DNA of 64,000 nt from Gilliamella sp. Lep-s35 (lineage in GTDB: Bacteria; Pseudomonadota; Gammaproteobacteria; Enterobacterales; Orbaceae): assembly GCF_009795845.1 (NCBI RefSeq), contig NZ_WTEX01000003.1:62001-126000 (forward strand), read 5' to 3'. The number at the start of each line of letters is the position of its first letter. Position 1 is the first letter of the stretch. Position numbers and translations under genes: made by a program. A model generated the notes under the pieces. It was not told the origin of the DNA. It did not search any database and saw only the letters and a list, made by a program, of their open reading frames with translations. Positions 31,809 through 41,351 of the stretch are shown piece by piece.

Positions 31809-32375
31809 ATGTTTTATAAAGTAGCAGATCACACCATGATGGAGGTCGAAATGGGAAATGAATCTAACGGGAAAATGTTTTTTGAAGATTTGATTCTTTT
31901 AGATAAAAACTTTCAGAATACTAATCAATTTTTCGATTTTACGTTTCCTATTTTAGAAAGTGGTGGTTACAGCCATTTAGTGTGTAATACATTAAAACAA
32001 GCTTTATTTCGGCGTCACTTTCCTAAAAATGTACTCATCCATAGTGACCAAGGAAGCCAATATTGCAGCGCTGATTTCAAGCAATTATTGTTACAATATG
32101 AGCTAAGGCAAAGCATGAGTCGAAGAGGAAACTGCTTTGATAATGCGGTTGTTGAAAGTTTTTTTCATACACTCAAAACACATATTATTCATGACTGTTA
32201 CTACAAAACGAGGAAGCAGGCTAGTAAAGCACTATTTGAATATATTGAAATCTATTATAATCGGATACGCCGTCATTCAGCCAATGGCTAGGTATCACCG
32301 CAGCAATATGAACAACAATATTACCAAAACGAAAAAATGATAGAGGTGGGCACTGTCTAATGTTTTGGCGAGGAT
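31809..32375 (+). mobile_element. IS3-family transposase (OrfB) remnant
   Basis: The frame 31965-32291 reads LVCNTLKQALFRRHFPKNVL, IHSDQGSQYCS, then MSRRGNCFDNAVVESFFHTL and YYNRIRRHSANG. This is the IS3 DDE core and C-terminus, with the second Asp (SDQGSQY) and final Glu (VESFF). It ends early at a TAG (32289-32291) where the family continues with Y-x-P. The first 50 residues are not transposase-like and may be foreign DNA fused in. Element end near 32345-32375. Confidence 0.8.
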
Positions 32376-32640
32376 CAGTGGTATAAGGACACTGGGCTAA
32401 CACATCGTTTTGTAAAAATTGTGCCGAGCTAAATTGGGATTTATCAGGGTAAATACCGGCATAAAGCTCACGTGAAAAAGCATCAATGCCAACAAACAAA
32501 TATTCTCTCGTTTGTTATTTTGTTTCATTTTTAAGTAAAGGTAAACGTTTGGTATCAACGTGTAGCATTTCACCCGGATAGGTTTTGTTATCGCCTTTAG
32601 CCAAATTAGTAACGGTGATTTTTCTGAGGAAATACATATT
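32376..32640 (-). mobile_element. IS481-family transposase remnant (second copy)
   Basis: The reverse strand reads NLAKGDNKTYPGEMLHVDTK, then a stop, then REYLFVGIDAFSRELYAGIY and SSAQFLQNDVLAQCPYT: the integrase-core start of an IS481 transposase with one in-frame stop. It breaks off at the IS3 remnant end, so the IS3 element inserted into it. Confidence 0.78.
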
Positions 32641-32696
32641 AAATATTTCCTCAATTTTAGATTATGTATTAAAAGTTGATATATCTATTAACGTTA

Positions 32697-33386
32697 TTAA
32701 AAAATATCTTTAATAATTAGCACAGCACGTCCAACAATATGATATTTATGAAAGTCACTTTTTGGTACTTCAATGGTAGGATGTTGGCTATTATTACAAA
32801 TCAATAACCATCCATTAAGTGTTAAGCGTACCTTTCTTAGAAAGGTTATATCTTCATATTCAATAAGATAGATTGCCCCATCTACAATATCATTTATTTC
32901 AGTGTTAAGAATTAGACCGTTATTATTTTCTATTTCTGGTGACATCAAATCGCCTTTGGCCCAATATATGATTAATTTTTTAGCATCTAAGCCGCGATGC
33001 TTAACCCACCCCTCAATAATGGGATAGTTCATCACTGGCGGTGTTTCTCTAACAAAACGTTCTTTTTGTGCTTCTTCTTTCGAGGGTAATTGTTTTTTAT
33101 AAACAGGAATTCGATAAATATTTTCGTTGTAAACATCTTCTTCGTCTTTCCAGTCCACAAATTCTTGTCTATAACCAGTAGCCAGCCAATTAAAAGAAAC
33201 ATTACATTTTTCAGCAATTACCTCTAGACGAGTAAGGGAAGGGTAAGTTTTACCCGATAAATAATCTCTAATGACTGTTTCAGACATATCACATTTTTTC
33301 GCGAAGGCGGAAACTGATAATCCCTGCATTGAGCTATGCAATCTATCTTTAAATGTTTTGACATTATTATTTTTAGTTACTTTCAT
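32697..33386 (-). CDS. CI-like phage repressor, orphan, lacking the catalytic Ser
   Basis: 229 aa. The N-terminal HTH (LSVSAFAKKCDMSETVIRDY) is followed by a linker and an S24-like domain with WAKGDLMSPEIENNNGLILN and a Lys-containing ITFLRKVRL. In active family members the first motif is GDSM; here position 147 is Leu, so self-cleavage may be lost unless Ser149 substitutes. No phage genes adjoin it. It may be a domesticated repressor or a relic. Confidence 0.75.
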   Translation of the reverse strand: MKVTKNNNVKTFKDRLHSSMQGLSVSAFAKKCDMSETVIRDYLSGKTYPSLTRLEVIAEKCNVSFNWLATGYRQEFVDWKDEEDVYNENIYRIPVYKKQLPSKEEAQKERFVRETPPVMNYPIIEGWVKHRGLDAKKLIIYWAKGDLMSPEIENNNGLILNTEINDIVDGAIYLIEYEDITFLRKVRLTLNGWLLICNNSQHPTIEVPKSDFHKYHIVGRAVLIIKDIF

Positions 33387-33797
33387 CTTTGTACCATTAT
33401 TTTTTCTTTTGTAAATTTGTTAATTATAAAGTGTTTTTGTTATTTTAAATAGCAAAAAATGCGAAAAAACGCTTAATTTGATTTTGTTTATGATTTTAAT
33501 TGTTTTTTTAAATTACGTTCTTTTATTTTCTGATTTTTTCTGCTTTTTTCCGCTCTTTGTTTATTGTTGATAATATTTTTAAAAAATAAATGAATTGTTT
33601 TTTTCCGCTTAATAACTCGTATTTTATTGCAAAAAATATTTATTTAAGTGAAATGAAATAATTTTTTTATTAATATTTGATATTAATCAAATATAAAAAA
33701 GCAGTAATAATCATCTATATTGATGTTTTATTTGGTTATTTTGTTAGTGCTTAATTATCGAGCAAATAAAAAATAAATAGAAAAACAAATAAAAACG
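33387..33797. other. Long AT-rich intergenic region
   Basis: Over 400 bp with no supported gene, extremely AT-rich with many A/T runs. It holds the divergent upstream regions of the orphan repressor and of the candidate sRNA. Such DNA is a likely H-NS-type binding region, by composition only. Confidence 0.4.
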
Positions 33798-33913
33798 TTG
33801 ACTCGAGCGAAAAAAAATGGATAATAGGCAGGGTAAGGATTTTTCATTGTTTTCTTTCCTTATATTCCTTATATTTCATGTTGGCCTGTATAGTTTTATA
33901 CAGGTCTTTTTTT
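33798..33913 (+). ncRNA. Candidate small RNA with own promoter and terminator
   Basis: TTGACT (33798-33803), 16 bp, GATAAT (33820-33825) is a strong promoter. Transcription would begin near 33831 (GGGTAAGGATTTTTC) and stop at CCTGTATA-gtttt-TATACAGG (33885-33904) plus TCTTTTTTT. The product is about 83 nt with two TTCCTTATA words and U-rich stretches suited to Hfq. No start codon with a ribosome-binding site lies inside. Not recognised as a named sRNA. Confidence 0.6.
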
Positions 33914-34027
33914 ATTCTTGAACTATTCATGAAATCCCTTCTCAAAAAGAGTATAATAAGATACGTATAAAATTTGTTTTACAACTTATCCCAATAGAGA
34001 GTTATATTTTATTGAGAGGATTTGATT

Positions 34028-34198
34028 ATGTCTTTTAGTATTCCACATCTTTTAGTGTTTCTGGCTGTGGTCATTTTATTGTTTGGCACTAAAAAACTCC
34101 GTCATTTAGGTTCCGATCTTGGTTCAGCATTGAAAGGTTTTAAAAAAGCGATGAGTGATGATGAAGTTGAATCAAAAAATGATGATAAATTAAATTAA
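34028..34198 (+). CDS. tatA: Stand-alone TatA/TatE protein
   Basis: 56 aa: [20 protein letters not shown] then [20 protein letters not shown]. The single TM helix, FGTKKL hinge and amphipathic helix [15 protein letters not shown] are diagnostic for TatA/E, the pore-forming part of the twin-arginine translocase. It is shorter than usual (about 65 to 90 aa) and no tatB or tatC is adjacent. AGAGGA site upstream. Confidence 0.88.
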   Translation: MSFSIPHLLVFLAVVILLFGTKKLRHLGSDLGSALKGFKKAMSDDEVESKNDDKLN

Positions 34199-34216
34199 AT
34201 AGTTGCATTTATTAAT

Positions 34217-35401
34217 ATGAATATTCAATTTGATGTAGTAATTATTGGCGGTGGGTTAGTCGGTTTAGCTACGGCCTGCGCACTAAGCCAAAATGCTTTA
34301 AATATTGCTATTATAGACAATAAAGTTCATCAACATGACTCCTTCTTGCATGCTGAAATAGGTATTAGAGCTTCAGCTATTAATGGTTCAAGCCAACGGT
34401 ATTTTTCGCAAATAGGTATTTGGGATGAATTATGCCAGAGTAAGCGAGTTCAAGAATTTACTGAAATTGGCGTATGGGAGAAAAATGGTCAAGCACATTT
34501 ATCAGCTCATGCTAAAGATTATAACTATCAAAATTTAGGTTATATTATTGAAAATAATGTCATTTCTCATTATCTTTATCAATATGCTTTAAATTGCTCT
34601 AATATTAATATATATAATTGCGAAGCAATTGGTTGTGCTTTTAATGACGACTTTGTCTTTTTGACTCTTACAGATAAAACTGTTTTACAAGCTAGATTAA
34701 TGATAGGGGCTGATGGTGCTCATTCTTGGGTGCGTAGGTATGAAAATATTCCAGTTTTTGAGCGTGATTATCTTCATCATGCTGTTATTACAACGGTTGA
34801 AACAGAGTTCCCTCACCAATCTTGTGCTAAGCAAGTGTTTTATTCAAATGGAATTATCGCTTTTCTTCCTCTTTGGCAGGAAAATAAAAGTTGCTTAGTT
34901 TGGTCAACAAAACCAGATAATGCGTCTACTTTAACTTCATTTTCAGAATCAGAATTTTCGAACGAATTATTTCGGTTAACGGGTGATAAAGTCGGTAAAT
35001 GCCAGTTAATTAACCCTAGAATGGTATTTCCATTAAAAGCGCGGTTTGCTAAACAATTTATTAAGCATCGGTTTGTACTTATTGGCGATGCAGCTCATAC
35101 TATTCATCCTTTAGCAGGACAAGGGGTAAATTTAGGTTTTCAAGATTCTGCTTTATTAGTTTCAACTATTAAACAATTAATTGAAACTAATAAAGATATT
35201 GGGCTTGCAAAAAATTTAAAATCATTTGAGTTTAATCGTCGTAAAGATGCGTTAGTTATGCTCACGGCCATGCAAACTATTCAAGATATGTTTAATGGTG
35301 ATAATTTACTAAAAAAGACATTAAGAACAATAGGTATGAATACCATCGATCATAGCTCACTATTAAAAAAACAACTGATCAAATATGCTATGAAGATTTG
35401 A
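34217..35401 (+). CDS. FAD-dependent monooxygenase, UbiH/UbiF/UbiI family
   Basis: 394 aa. The FAD Rossmann motif is at residues about 6-37 (VVIIGGGLVGLATACALSQN), the DG motif is MIGADGAHSWVRR, and the second FAD motif is VLIGDAAHTIHPLAGQG. These define aromatic-ring hydroxylases of ubiquinone synthesis. Which ring position it serves cannot be told from sequence by eye; UbiF is my first guess. It follows tatA by 18 bp. Confidence 0.88.
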   Translation: MNIQFDVVIIGGGLVGLATACALSQNALNIAIIDNKVHQHDSFLHAEIGIRASAINGSSQRYFSQIGIWDELCQSKRVQEFTEIGVWEKNGQAHLSAHAKDYNYQNLGYIIENNVISHYLYQYALNCSNINIYNCEAIGCAFNDDFVFLTLTDKTVLQARLMIGADGAHSWVRRYENIPVFERDYLHHAVITTVETEFPHQSCAKQVFYSNGIIAFLPLWQENKSCLVWSTKPDNASTLTSFSESEFSNELFRLTGDKVGKCQLINPRMVFPLKARFAKQFIKHRFVLIGDAAHTIHPLAGQGVNLGFQDSALLVSTIKQLIETNKDIGLAKNLKSFEFNRRKDALVMLTAMQTIQDMFNGDNLLKKTLRTIGMNTIDHSSLLKKQLIKYAMKI

Positions 35402-35485
35402 TCTAAGTTTACATTTTATTACTGTTACTTTTGTTAAAAATTTTCAGGAAAGAATGTGTTTCAATATAAAAATAAGTAAAAAATG

Positions 35486-36532
35486 TTAGAAAATTGTTTG
35501 TTTTAATAGATTATAAATGGGCGTAGCAAGCCCAATTTTTTCATTTTCAGATTTAAGGTTATACCAATACCCATAAGATTCATCCCAACATTTTGTATGC
35601 TTTGTGATGACACAATGGAAAGGAACGATGTTTAAGTGAAAATGACTAAATGTGTGGCGAAATGCAATAAGCTGTTTTAAAGGTGAAGTTTCGATACCTT
35701 GTTTTTTTAGCCAGTCAATTATTTCTTGCTTACTTGAAAACTGTGGTAAACAATATAGCCCACCCCAAATGCCTGATGGTGGTCTTTTTTCTAACCAAAC
35801 AGTTTGATTGTATTCTAGCATTAAAAAATAAGCTGTTTTTTCAGGAATAATCTTTTTAGGTTTTTTGGTTGGATATTGTTGCCAACTTTCTGTTTTATAT
35901 GCAAGACAATTGCTATGCAAAGGACATAAAGAGCACTTAGGTTTAGTACGCGTACAAACCATCGCGCCAATATCCATCATGGCTTGGTTAAATTTTGCAA
36001 CATCAGTTTCAGGAGTCACTTGTTCGCTCAATTGCCAGAGTTTATTTTCGATAGTTTTAATACCGGGCCAACCTTCAACAGCAAAATATCGAGTTAATAC
36101 ACGTTTTACATTACCATCTAAAATGGGGTAATGTTGATTTTGTGCAAGAGATAATATTGCACCAGCTGTTGAACGTCCTATGCCTGGAAGTGCGACGACA
36201 TCATCGAACTTTGTAGGGAACATACCATTAAATTTATCAACAATTAATTGTGCTGCTTTATGCAAATTACGTGCTCTTGCATAATAGCCAAGTCCTGTCC
36301 AAAAATGCAATACATCATCAATTGGCGCTTTTGCTAAATCTGCTATTTGTGGGAAGTGCTCAATAAAACGATTAAAGTAAGGAATAACCGTTGCAACTTG
36401 AGTTTGTTGTAACATGACTTCTGATAACCAAACATGATAAGAACTCTTTTCGATTTGCCAAGGTAGTGATTTTCTACCATACAGGTCATACCAATTAAGC
36501 ACAGATTGAGAAAAATGCTGCATAGCCATCAT
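35486..36532 (-). CDS. mutY: Adenine DNA glycosylase MutY
   Basis: About 348 aa. HhH-GPD core with [20 protein letters not shown] and catalytic Asp in [13 protein letters not shown]; 4Fe-4S ligands [17 protein letters not shown]; a NUDIX-like C-terminal domain for 8-oxoG recognition. Removes A mispaired with 8-oxoG. The start is uncertain between 36532 and 36523 ([13 protein letters not shown] aligns best with known MutY starts). A reading from 36574 would overlap pheA. Confidence 0.95.
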   Translation of the reverse strand: MMAMQHFSQSVLNWYDLYGRKSLPWQIEKSSYHVWLSEVMLQQTQVATVIPYFNRFIEHFPQIADLAKAPIDDVLHFWTGLGYYARARNLHKAAQLIVDKFNGMFPTKFDDVVALPGIGRSTAGAILSLAQNQHYPILDGNVKRVLTRYFAVEGWPGIKTIENKLWQLSEQVTPETDVAKFNQAMMDIGAMVCTRTKPKCSLCPLHSNCLAYKTESWQQYPTKKPKKIIPEKTAYFLMLEYNQTVWLEKRPPSGIWGGLYCLPQFSSKQEIIDWLKKQGIETSPLKQLIAFRHTFSHFHLNIVPFHCVITKHTKCWDESYGYWYNLKSENEKIGLATPIYNLLKQTIF

Positions 36533-36537
36533 AATTA

Positions 36538-37689
36538 TTATATTACAGAAACAACAGAATCCGTTGGATAACACCCAAGCACTTTGGTGTATAGCGTCAT
36601 GGAAGTTAATTCTTTAAGAGCTGTTTGCATTTCATAAGAATGAATGTTACCTTGCAAATCGATATAAAACATCTCTTCCCAAGGCGTACCATGAATTGGG
36701 CGTGATTCAAGTTTAGTCATAACAATGTTATGGTTACGTAATACTAATAATGCATCAACTAAAGCACCCGCTTGCTGACCAGTCTTCATTAGAATTGTGG
36801 TTTTAGCAGGGATTTGATCTGATACTTCGATAGGATGACGAGCTAACACAATAAAACGAGTAATGTTTTCTTTTTGATTTGCAAAATTATGTTCAAGGAC
36901 TTGCAATCCATATAATTCACCACCATCTTTATTACCCATTGCTGCAATGTTAGGTTTATTCAATTTAGCAACCGTTTCTATTGCTGATGAAGTGCTATCA
37001 CAATATACAATTTTCCAATTTGGGTAGTTTTCTAAGAAGTTACTACATTGCTGGAACGGTTGGGGATGGCTATAGATAGTATCGATTTGCTCTAGCTGTG
37101 AATTTTGTATAGCAAGAACACAATGATCAATAGGTAAAGAGAGCTCACCAATAATATGCAAATTCGTTTTTTGCAATAAATCATAAACTTCATTAATTGA
37201 TCCAGAACTAGAATTTTCTATTGGCAAAATTCCATAATTTACAGAACCATTTTCGACTTGTTCAAAAATACCTTTAAACGTTGAACAACTTAATTCAACC
37301 ATTTCATCTAAGTGAGTGCGAGCATAACGGCGAGCAGCGGAATGTGAATAAGATCCTTTTGGACCTAAAAAGGCAATTTTGGCGGTAGTAATTGTGTTGT
37401 GATTAAGTTTTTCTTGTAAGATTTTTTGTTGTAATAGTACGGAATCTTCGATAATTAATTGATATAAGCGTTTTATAAACATATCATCAAGATGATAATT
37501 TTTGCCTTGATTAACCAAGCTTTTGACAAGTGAACGTTCTCGCTCAATATCACGCACAGGCATATTGGCTTCAATTTTTGTATGAACCACTTGTGTTGAA
37601 AGATTACGCCTTTGGGCAATAAGTTCTAACAACGTTTTATCTAGCTCATTAATTTGATTGCGTAAAGGTAGCAAAGGGTTTGTAGTCAT
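36538..37689 (-). CDS. pheA: Bifunctional chorismate mutase / prephenate dehydratase
   Basis: 383 aa. An AroQ-type mutase domain is at residues 1-90 ([20 protein letters not shown]), the dehydratase follows ([33 protein letters not shown]), and a C-terminal ACT domain carries [17 protein letters not shown], the Phe-binding ESRP motif. Makes phenylpyruvate for Phe synthesis with feedback by Phe. No leader peptide or attenuator was seen upstream, unlike E. coli pheL; a TATAAT lies about 40 bp before the start. Confidence 0.95.
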   Translation of the reverse strand: MTTNPLLPLRNQINELDKTLLELIAQRRNLSTQVVHTKIEANMPVRDIERERSLVKSLVNQGKNYHLDDMFIKRLYQLIIEDSVLLQQKILQEKLNHNTITTAKIAFLGPKGSYSHSAARRYARTHLDEMVELSCSTFKGIFEQVENGSVNYGILPIENSSSGSINEVYDLLQKTNLHIIGELSLPIDHCVLAIQNSQLEQIDTIYSHPQPFQQCSNFLENYPNWKIVYCDSTSSAIETVAKLNKPNIAAMGNKDGGELYGLQVLEHNFANQKENITRFIVLARHPIEVSDQIPAKTTILMKTGQQAGALVDALLVLRNHNIVMTKLESRPIHGTPWEEMFYIDLQGNIHSYEMQTALKELTSMTLYTKVLGCYPTDSVVSVI

Positions 37690-37740
37690 TTTTATTAGAT
37701 GTTAAAAAAAGATAGTGTATATTATAACAAGCACGAAAAT

Positions 37741-37770
37741 AAAGGCACCATTAAAGTGCCTTTTTATTTA
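37741..37770 (-). terminator. Terminator after raiA
   Basis: AAAGGCAC...GTGCCTTT with flanking A and T runs, between raiA and pheA, active on either strand. Confidence 0.75.
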
Positions 37771-37789
37771 ATCTAAAAAAATAGATTAA

Positions 37790-38122
37790 TTAAATTTCAT
37801 CTTCTAATATTTTATCTTTTATGCTGTTCATTGCACGTCGAGACTCGCCTTTATGTTGCAGTTTATTAAGCTGTTTTTCAAGTTTATCAATAAGATCATT
37901 AATAGCTGCATACATATCAATATGTTTGGCAGATGCAACTAATGGTGTTCCTTTGGTAGCAATTGTTGCATCAACAATAAATCCATCTGGCTCTTTGGAT
38001 AAAATAAAATGAGGGTTGATTAGCTGCGCTCTCCATTTATCTAACTTCAAAAATTTATCTTCTAGATAGCTACGAATTGCAGGAGTAATATCCATTTGTT
38101 TACTGGTAATACTTAAAGTCAT
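37790..38122 (-). CDS. raiA: Ribosome-associated inhibitor RaiA (YfiA)
   Basis: 110 aa from [17 protein letters not shown] after [31 protein letters not shown], then the basic [20 protein letters not shown] are RaiA/HPF signatures. It binds the ribosomal A/P region in stationary phase and cold. Adjacent to pheA, the same neighbour as in E. coli. Confidence 0.94.
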   Translation of the reverse strand: MTLSITSKQMDITPAIRSYLEDKFLKLDKWRAQLINPHFILSKEPDGFIVDATIATKGTPLVASAKHIDMYAAINDLIDKLEKQLNKLQHKGESRRAMNSIKDKILEDEI

Positions 38123-38381
38123 AATTGATCTCCTTTCTTTTATCAACAAGCTAAGATTTATAATGTTGTTACTACATTGGCAAATTATTTCAGTCTCGTC
38201 AATAAGATATTTATTATTAAACTCATTTTTATGAATTTAAATTAGGGAAAGATTCAATTAATTAAATATTGTATAACAGAAGAAGCCAAAACTGATTTTT
38301 CAATTATTTTAATATATACTTCTTTTTTAAGAATATAGTTTATTCTATTGTTATAGAATATTATTTAATAATGAGGACTAT

Positions 38382-39128
38382 GTGAGTTATTTAGATAATG
38401 TGAAGATTGTTTTGGTTGAAACATCGCATACTGGTAATATGGGATCTGCTGCAAGAGCAATGAAAACCATGGGATTAACTAATCTTTGTTTGGTTAATCC
38501 AGTTATAAAACCTGATTCTCAATCGATTTCGTTAGCAGCAGGAGCTAGTGATATTATTAAAAATGCACAAATCTTCTCGTCACTGGAACATGCCATTGCC
38601 GATTGTACTTTAGTGATAGGAACTAGTGCACGTTCTCGCAGTTTACAGTGGCCTTATTTAACACCAAAAGAGTGTGGTGATAAAATTATTCAAGAAGCTT
38701 CAAACCAGCATGCTCAAGTTGCTTTAGTATTTGGACGTGAAAGGGTTGGTTTAACTAATGAAGAATTGCAAAAATGCCATTATCATGTCGGAATTCCCGC
38801 TAATCCTGATTATAGCTCTTTAAATCTTGCCATGTCGGTGCAAGTATTGTGTTATGAAATTCGTATATCAATGTTAAATCTTGAAAGTAAGCTACTTGAA
38901 GAATCAAAAGATACGAATATAACCGAAGCTAAGTTTCCTATAAATGCCGATATAGAACGTTTCTACCAACATTTAGAACAGACTTTATTACGGACTGGCT
39001 TTATTAATAATAATCATCCAGGGCAAATTATGGGGCGTTTGCGTCGCTTATTTACACGTGCACGTATTGAACAACAGGAACTAAATATTTTGCGTGGTAT
39101 TTTAACTTCGATTGATAAATCATTATGA
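38382..39128 (+). CDS. trmJ: tRNA (cytidine/uridine-32-2'-O)-methyltransferase TrmJ
   Basis: 248 aa with a GTG start (GAGG upstream; the nearby ATG is followed at once by TGA). SPOUT motifs: [36 protein letters not shown] and [21 protein letters not shown]. Methylates the ribose of residue 32 in several tRNAs. Monocistronic, divergent from raiA. Confidence 0.94.
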   Translation: MSYLDNVKIVLVETSHTGNMGSAARAMKTMGLTNLCLVNPVIKPDSQSISLAAGASDIIKNAQIFSSLEHAIADCTLVIGTSARSRSLQWPYLTPKECGDKIIQEASNQHAQVALVFGRERVGLTNEELQKCHYHVGIPANPDYSSLNLAMSVQVLCYEIRISMLNLESKLLEESKDTNITEAKFPINADIERFYQHLEQTLLRTGFINNNHPGQIMGRLRRLFTRARIEQQELNILRGILTSIDKSL

Positions 39129-39135
39129 TAATTAT

Positions 39136-39170
39136 AAATAGCCCCCATAAAATTATGAGGGCTATTTTAG
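39136..39170. terminator. Bidirectional terminator between trmJ and cysS
   Basis: AAATAGCCC...GGGCTATTT stem with T-rich flanks, placed between convergent genes. Confidence 0.78.
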
Positions 39171-39225
39171 TCAATTAGCCTAATGTGTTATTTTATTTAT
39201 TCATAAAATTGTCACGTTAAAAATA

Positions 39226-40617
39226 TTAGCTTTTTTTGCGCCATGTTGTACCATTGGCGCCATCTTCAAGCACAATATTCATTGCATTTAATTTGTCACG
39301 AGCCTCATCGGCCTGCGACCAATTTTTGCTTGCTCTTGCTTCGTTACGTTGTTTTATTAATGCTTCAACTAATGCCACATCGACATCATCTTGCTTATCG
39401 CCTTGTAAAAATTTAACAGGATCTTGCTCTAATAATCCAAGTACTGCCGATAAATAACGTAACTCAGCAGCTAATTCATTAGCCAGTTGCATATTATTAT
39501 CGGCTTTGGCTTTGTTTATTTCACGAGCCAAGTCAAAAAGCGTTGAATTAGCTTCTGGTGTATTAAAGTCATCATCCATAGCGTTACAAAACTGGCGATA
39601 ATAATTACTATCAGGTGTCGTATGTGGATGATTCGCATCAGTATCTCGCAAGGCTGTATATAGTCGCTCAAGTGCTATTCTTGCTTGTTTTAAGTTTTCT
39701 TCACTATAATTGAGTTGGCTACGATAATGCCCAGATAATAAAAAGTAGCGTACTGTTTCTGCATCATAATGCTTTAATACGTCACGAATTGTGAAAAAGT
39801 TATTGAGTGATTTTGACATTTTTTCTTGGTCGATCATCACCATACCTGAGTGCATCCAATAATTGACATATTGTCCATCATGGGCGCACGTTGATTGGGC
39901 AATTTCGTTTTCGTGATGTGGAAACATTAAATCTGAACCACCGCCGTGAATATCAAAATGATTACCTAATTGATAGCTGTTCATTGCTGAACATTCAATG
40001 TGCCAACCAGGGCGACCTTTACCCCATGGTGAATCCCAACTTGGTTCGTTAGGTTTTGACATTTTCCATAATACAAAATCCATTGGATTACGTTTAACAT
40101 CAACCACATTAACACGAGCACCAGCTTGTAGCTGCTCTAAATTTTGGCGAGATAACACACCATAATTAGGTGCACTATCAACAGCAAACATCACATCCCC
40201 ATTTTCGGCAATATAAGCGTGATTTTTATTAATTAACTCTTCAACCAATTGAATTATTTGTGGCATGTGATGCGTTGCCCTAGGTTCAACATCAGGGCGT
40301 TTTATATTCAGTGCATCAAAATCGGCATACATCTCTTGTAACATGCGATCTGTTAATTGCTCGCAAGTTTCGCCATTTTCTAATGCTCTCTTAATTATTT
40401 TGTCATCGACATCAGTAATATTACGAACATAAGTTAAATCGTAACCTAAAAAACGTAAATAACGTGTAACAACATCGAAAGCAACAAAAGTACGCCCATG
40501 ACCAATGTGACAAAGATCGTAAATTGTCACTCCACAAACATAGAGTCCAACTTTATTAGGAGTAATTGGTTGGAATATTTCTTTTTCTCGGGTTAATGTG
40601 TTGAATATTTTTAACAT
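39226..40617 (-). CDS. cysS: Cysteinyl-tRNA synthetase
   Basis: 463 aa from [13 protein letters not shown]; a frame extending to 40710 upstream is an AT-rich artefact. Class I signatures: [16 protein letters not shown] (HIGH) and KMSKSLNNF; zinc ligands include the early Cys, Cys in WHIECSAM, and HHENE. Length matches the E. coli enzyme (461). Confidence 0.96.
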   Translation of the reverse strand: MLKIFNTLTREKEIFQPITPNKVGLYVCGVTIYDLCHIGHGRTFVAFDVVTRYLRFLGYDLTYVRNITDVDDKIIKRALENGETCEQLTDRMLQEMYADFDALNIKRPDVEPRATHHMPQIIQLVEELINKNHAYIAENGDVMFAVDSAPNYGVLSRQNLEQLQAGARVNVVDVKRNPMDFVLWKMSKPNEPSWDSPWGKGRPGWHIECSAMNSYQLGNHFDIHGGGSDLMFPHHENEIAQSTCAHDGQYVNYWMHSGMVMIDQEKMSKSLNNFFTIRDVLKHYDAETVRYFLLSGHYRSQLNYSEENLKQARIALERLYTALRDTDANHPHTTPDSNYYRQFCNAMDDDFNTPEANSTLFDLAREINKAKADNNMQLANELAAELRYLSAVLGLLEQDPVKFLQGDKQDDVDVALVEALIKQRNEARASKNWSQADEARDKLNAMNIVLEDGANGTTWRKKS

Positions 40618-40825
40618 TATAATATACAGGTTAAAATTGATGAATTTTGTTAAATAATATAACAAAATTCTGGATATGACGAAATTACTTATTAAGAACT
40701 TTGCAAGCAAAATTGAGAAAATGTATATACCAATACAACTGAATTAAATTTGTTGAGTTTGTATAGATGTTTTTAAAGGTGATGATAAGAAATATGATGT
40801 ACTATAAATACAAACCTTAGTCTTA

Positions 40826-40858
40826 TTTAAATTGGCGGTTTACCCGCCAATTTAAATT
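40826..40858 (-). terminator. Terminator after the GlsB-like gene
   Basis: A perfect 13-bp palindrome, TTTAAATTGGCGG / CCGCCAATTTAAA, lies 8 bp after the stop at 40867. Confidence 0.65.
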
Positions 40859-40866
40859 AAAATAAC

Positions 40867-41112
40867 TTATTGTTTTAAATGGCGATAGATATAAATAAGT
40901 ATAATCGAACCAAGCACTGAAATTAACAAGCTTGGGAAATTAAATCCTGTCACACTACCCCAACCAAAGAAGGTGCTAATATACCCTCCGACTAAGGCCC
41001 CAGCTACACCTAATAAAATAGTTTTAATCACCCCTACACGTCCAAGTGGCATAAAAAACTTCGCAATCCAGCCGGCAATTAATCCTAGAACTATCCAACT
41101 AATGATACCCAT
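40867..41112 (-). CDS. GlsB/YeaQ/YmgE-family stress membrane protein
   Basis: 81 aa with three hydrophobic Gly-rich helices: MGIISWIVLGLIAGWIAKF, LLGVAGALVGGYISTFFGWG and a C-terminal helix before YRHLKQ. This is the transglycosylase-associated protein family, often stress-induced. AAGGAAATAATC precedes the start. Monocistronic. Confidence 0.9.
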   Translation of the reverse strand: MGIISWIVLGLIAGWIAKFFMPLGRVGVIKTILLGVAGALVGGYISTFFGWGSVTGFNFPSLLISVLGSIILIYIYRHLKQ

Positions 41113-41351
41113 GATTATTTCCTTTTGTTATTGAAATTAAAGTTAGTTTACTCAAATAGATTAAAAAATCTAACAGATGCTGATGTTCAATGTAATAGTT
41201 TTAACCGATTGTTCAAAAGTCAGAAATGATATGTAAAATATAAAGATTATTAATTTTAATATTCTGTGTTTTCATTTTTTTACGAGGTTATAATAAAAAC
41301 AAGTAAATATTAGCAATGAAATATAAGGGAGATTTAATCCCCCTTTTAATC

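Noticed and set aside
32697-33386. A second prophage at 28-33 kb
   Set aside because: Only one repressor-like gene is present; no integrase, structural or replication genes and no attachment site.
40617-40710. N-terminal extension of cysS
   Set aside because: The extension is AT-rich noise; the family start is MLKIFNT at 40617.
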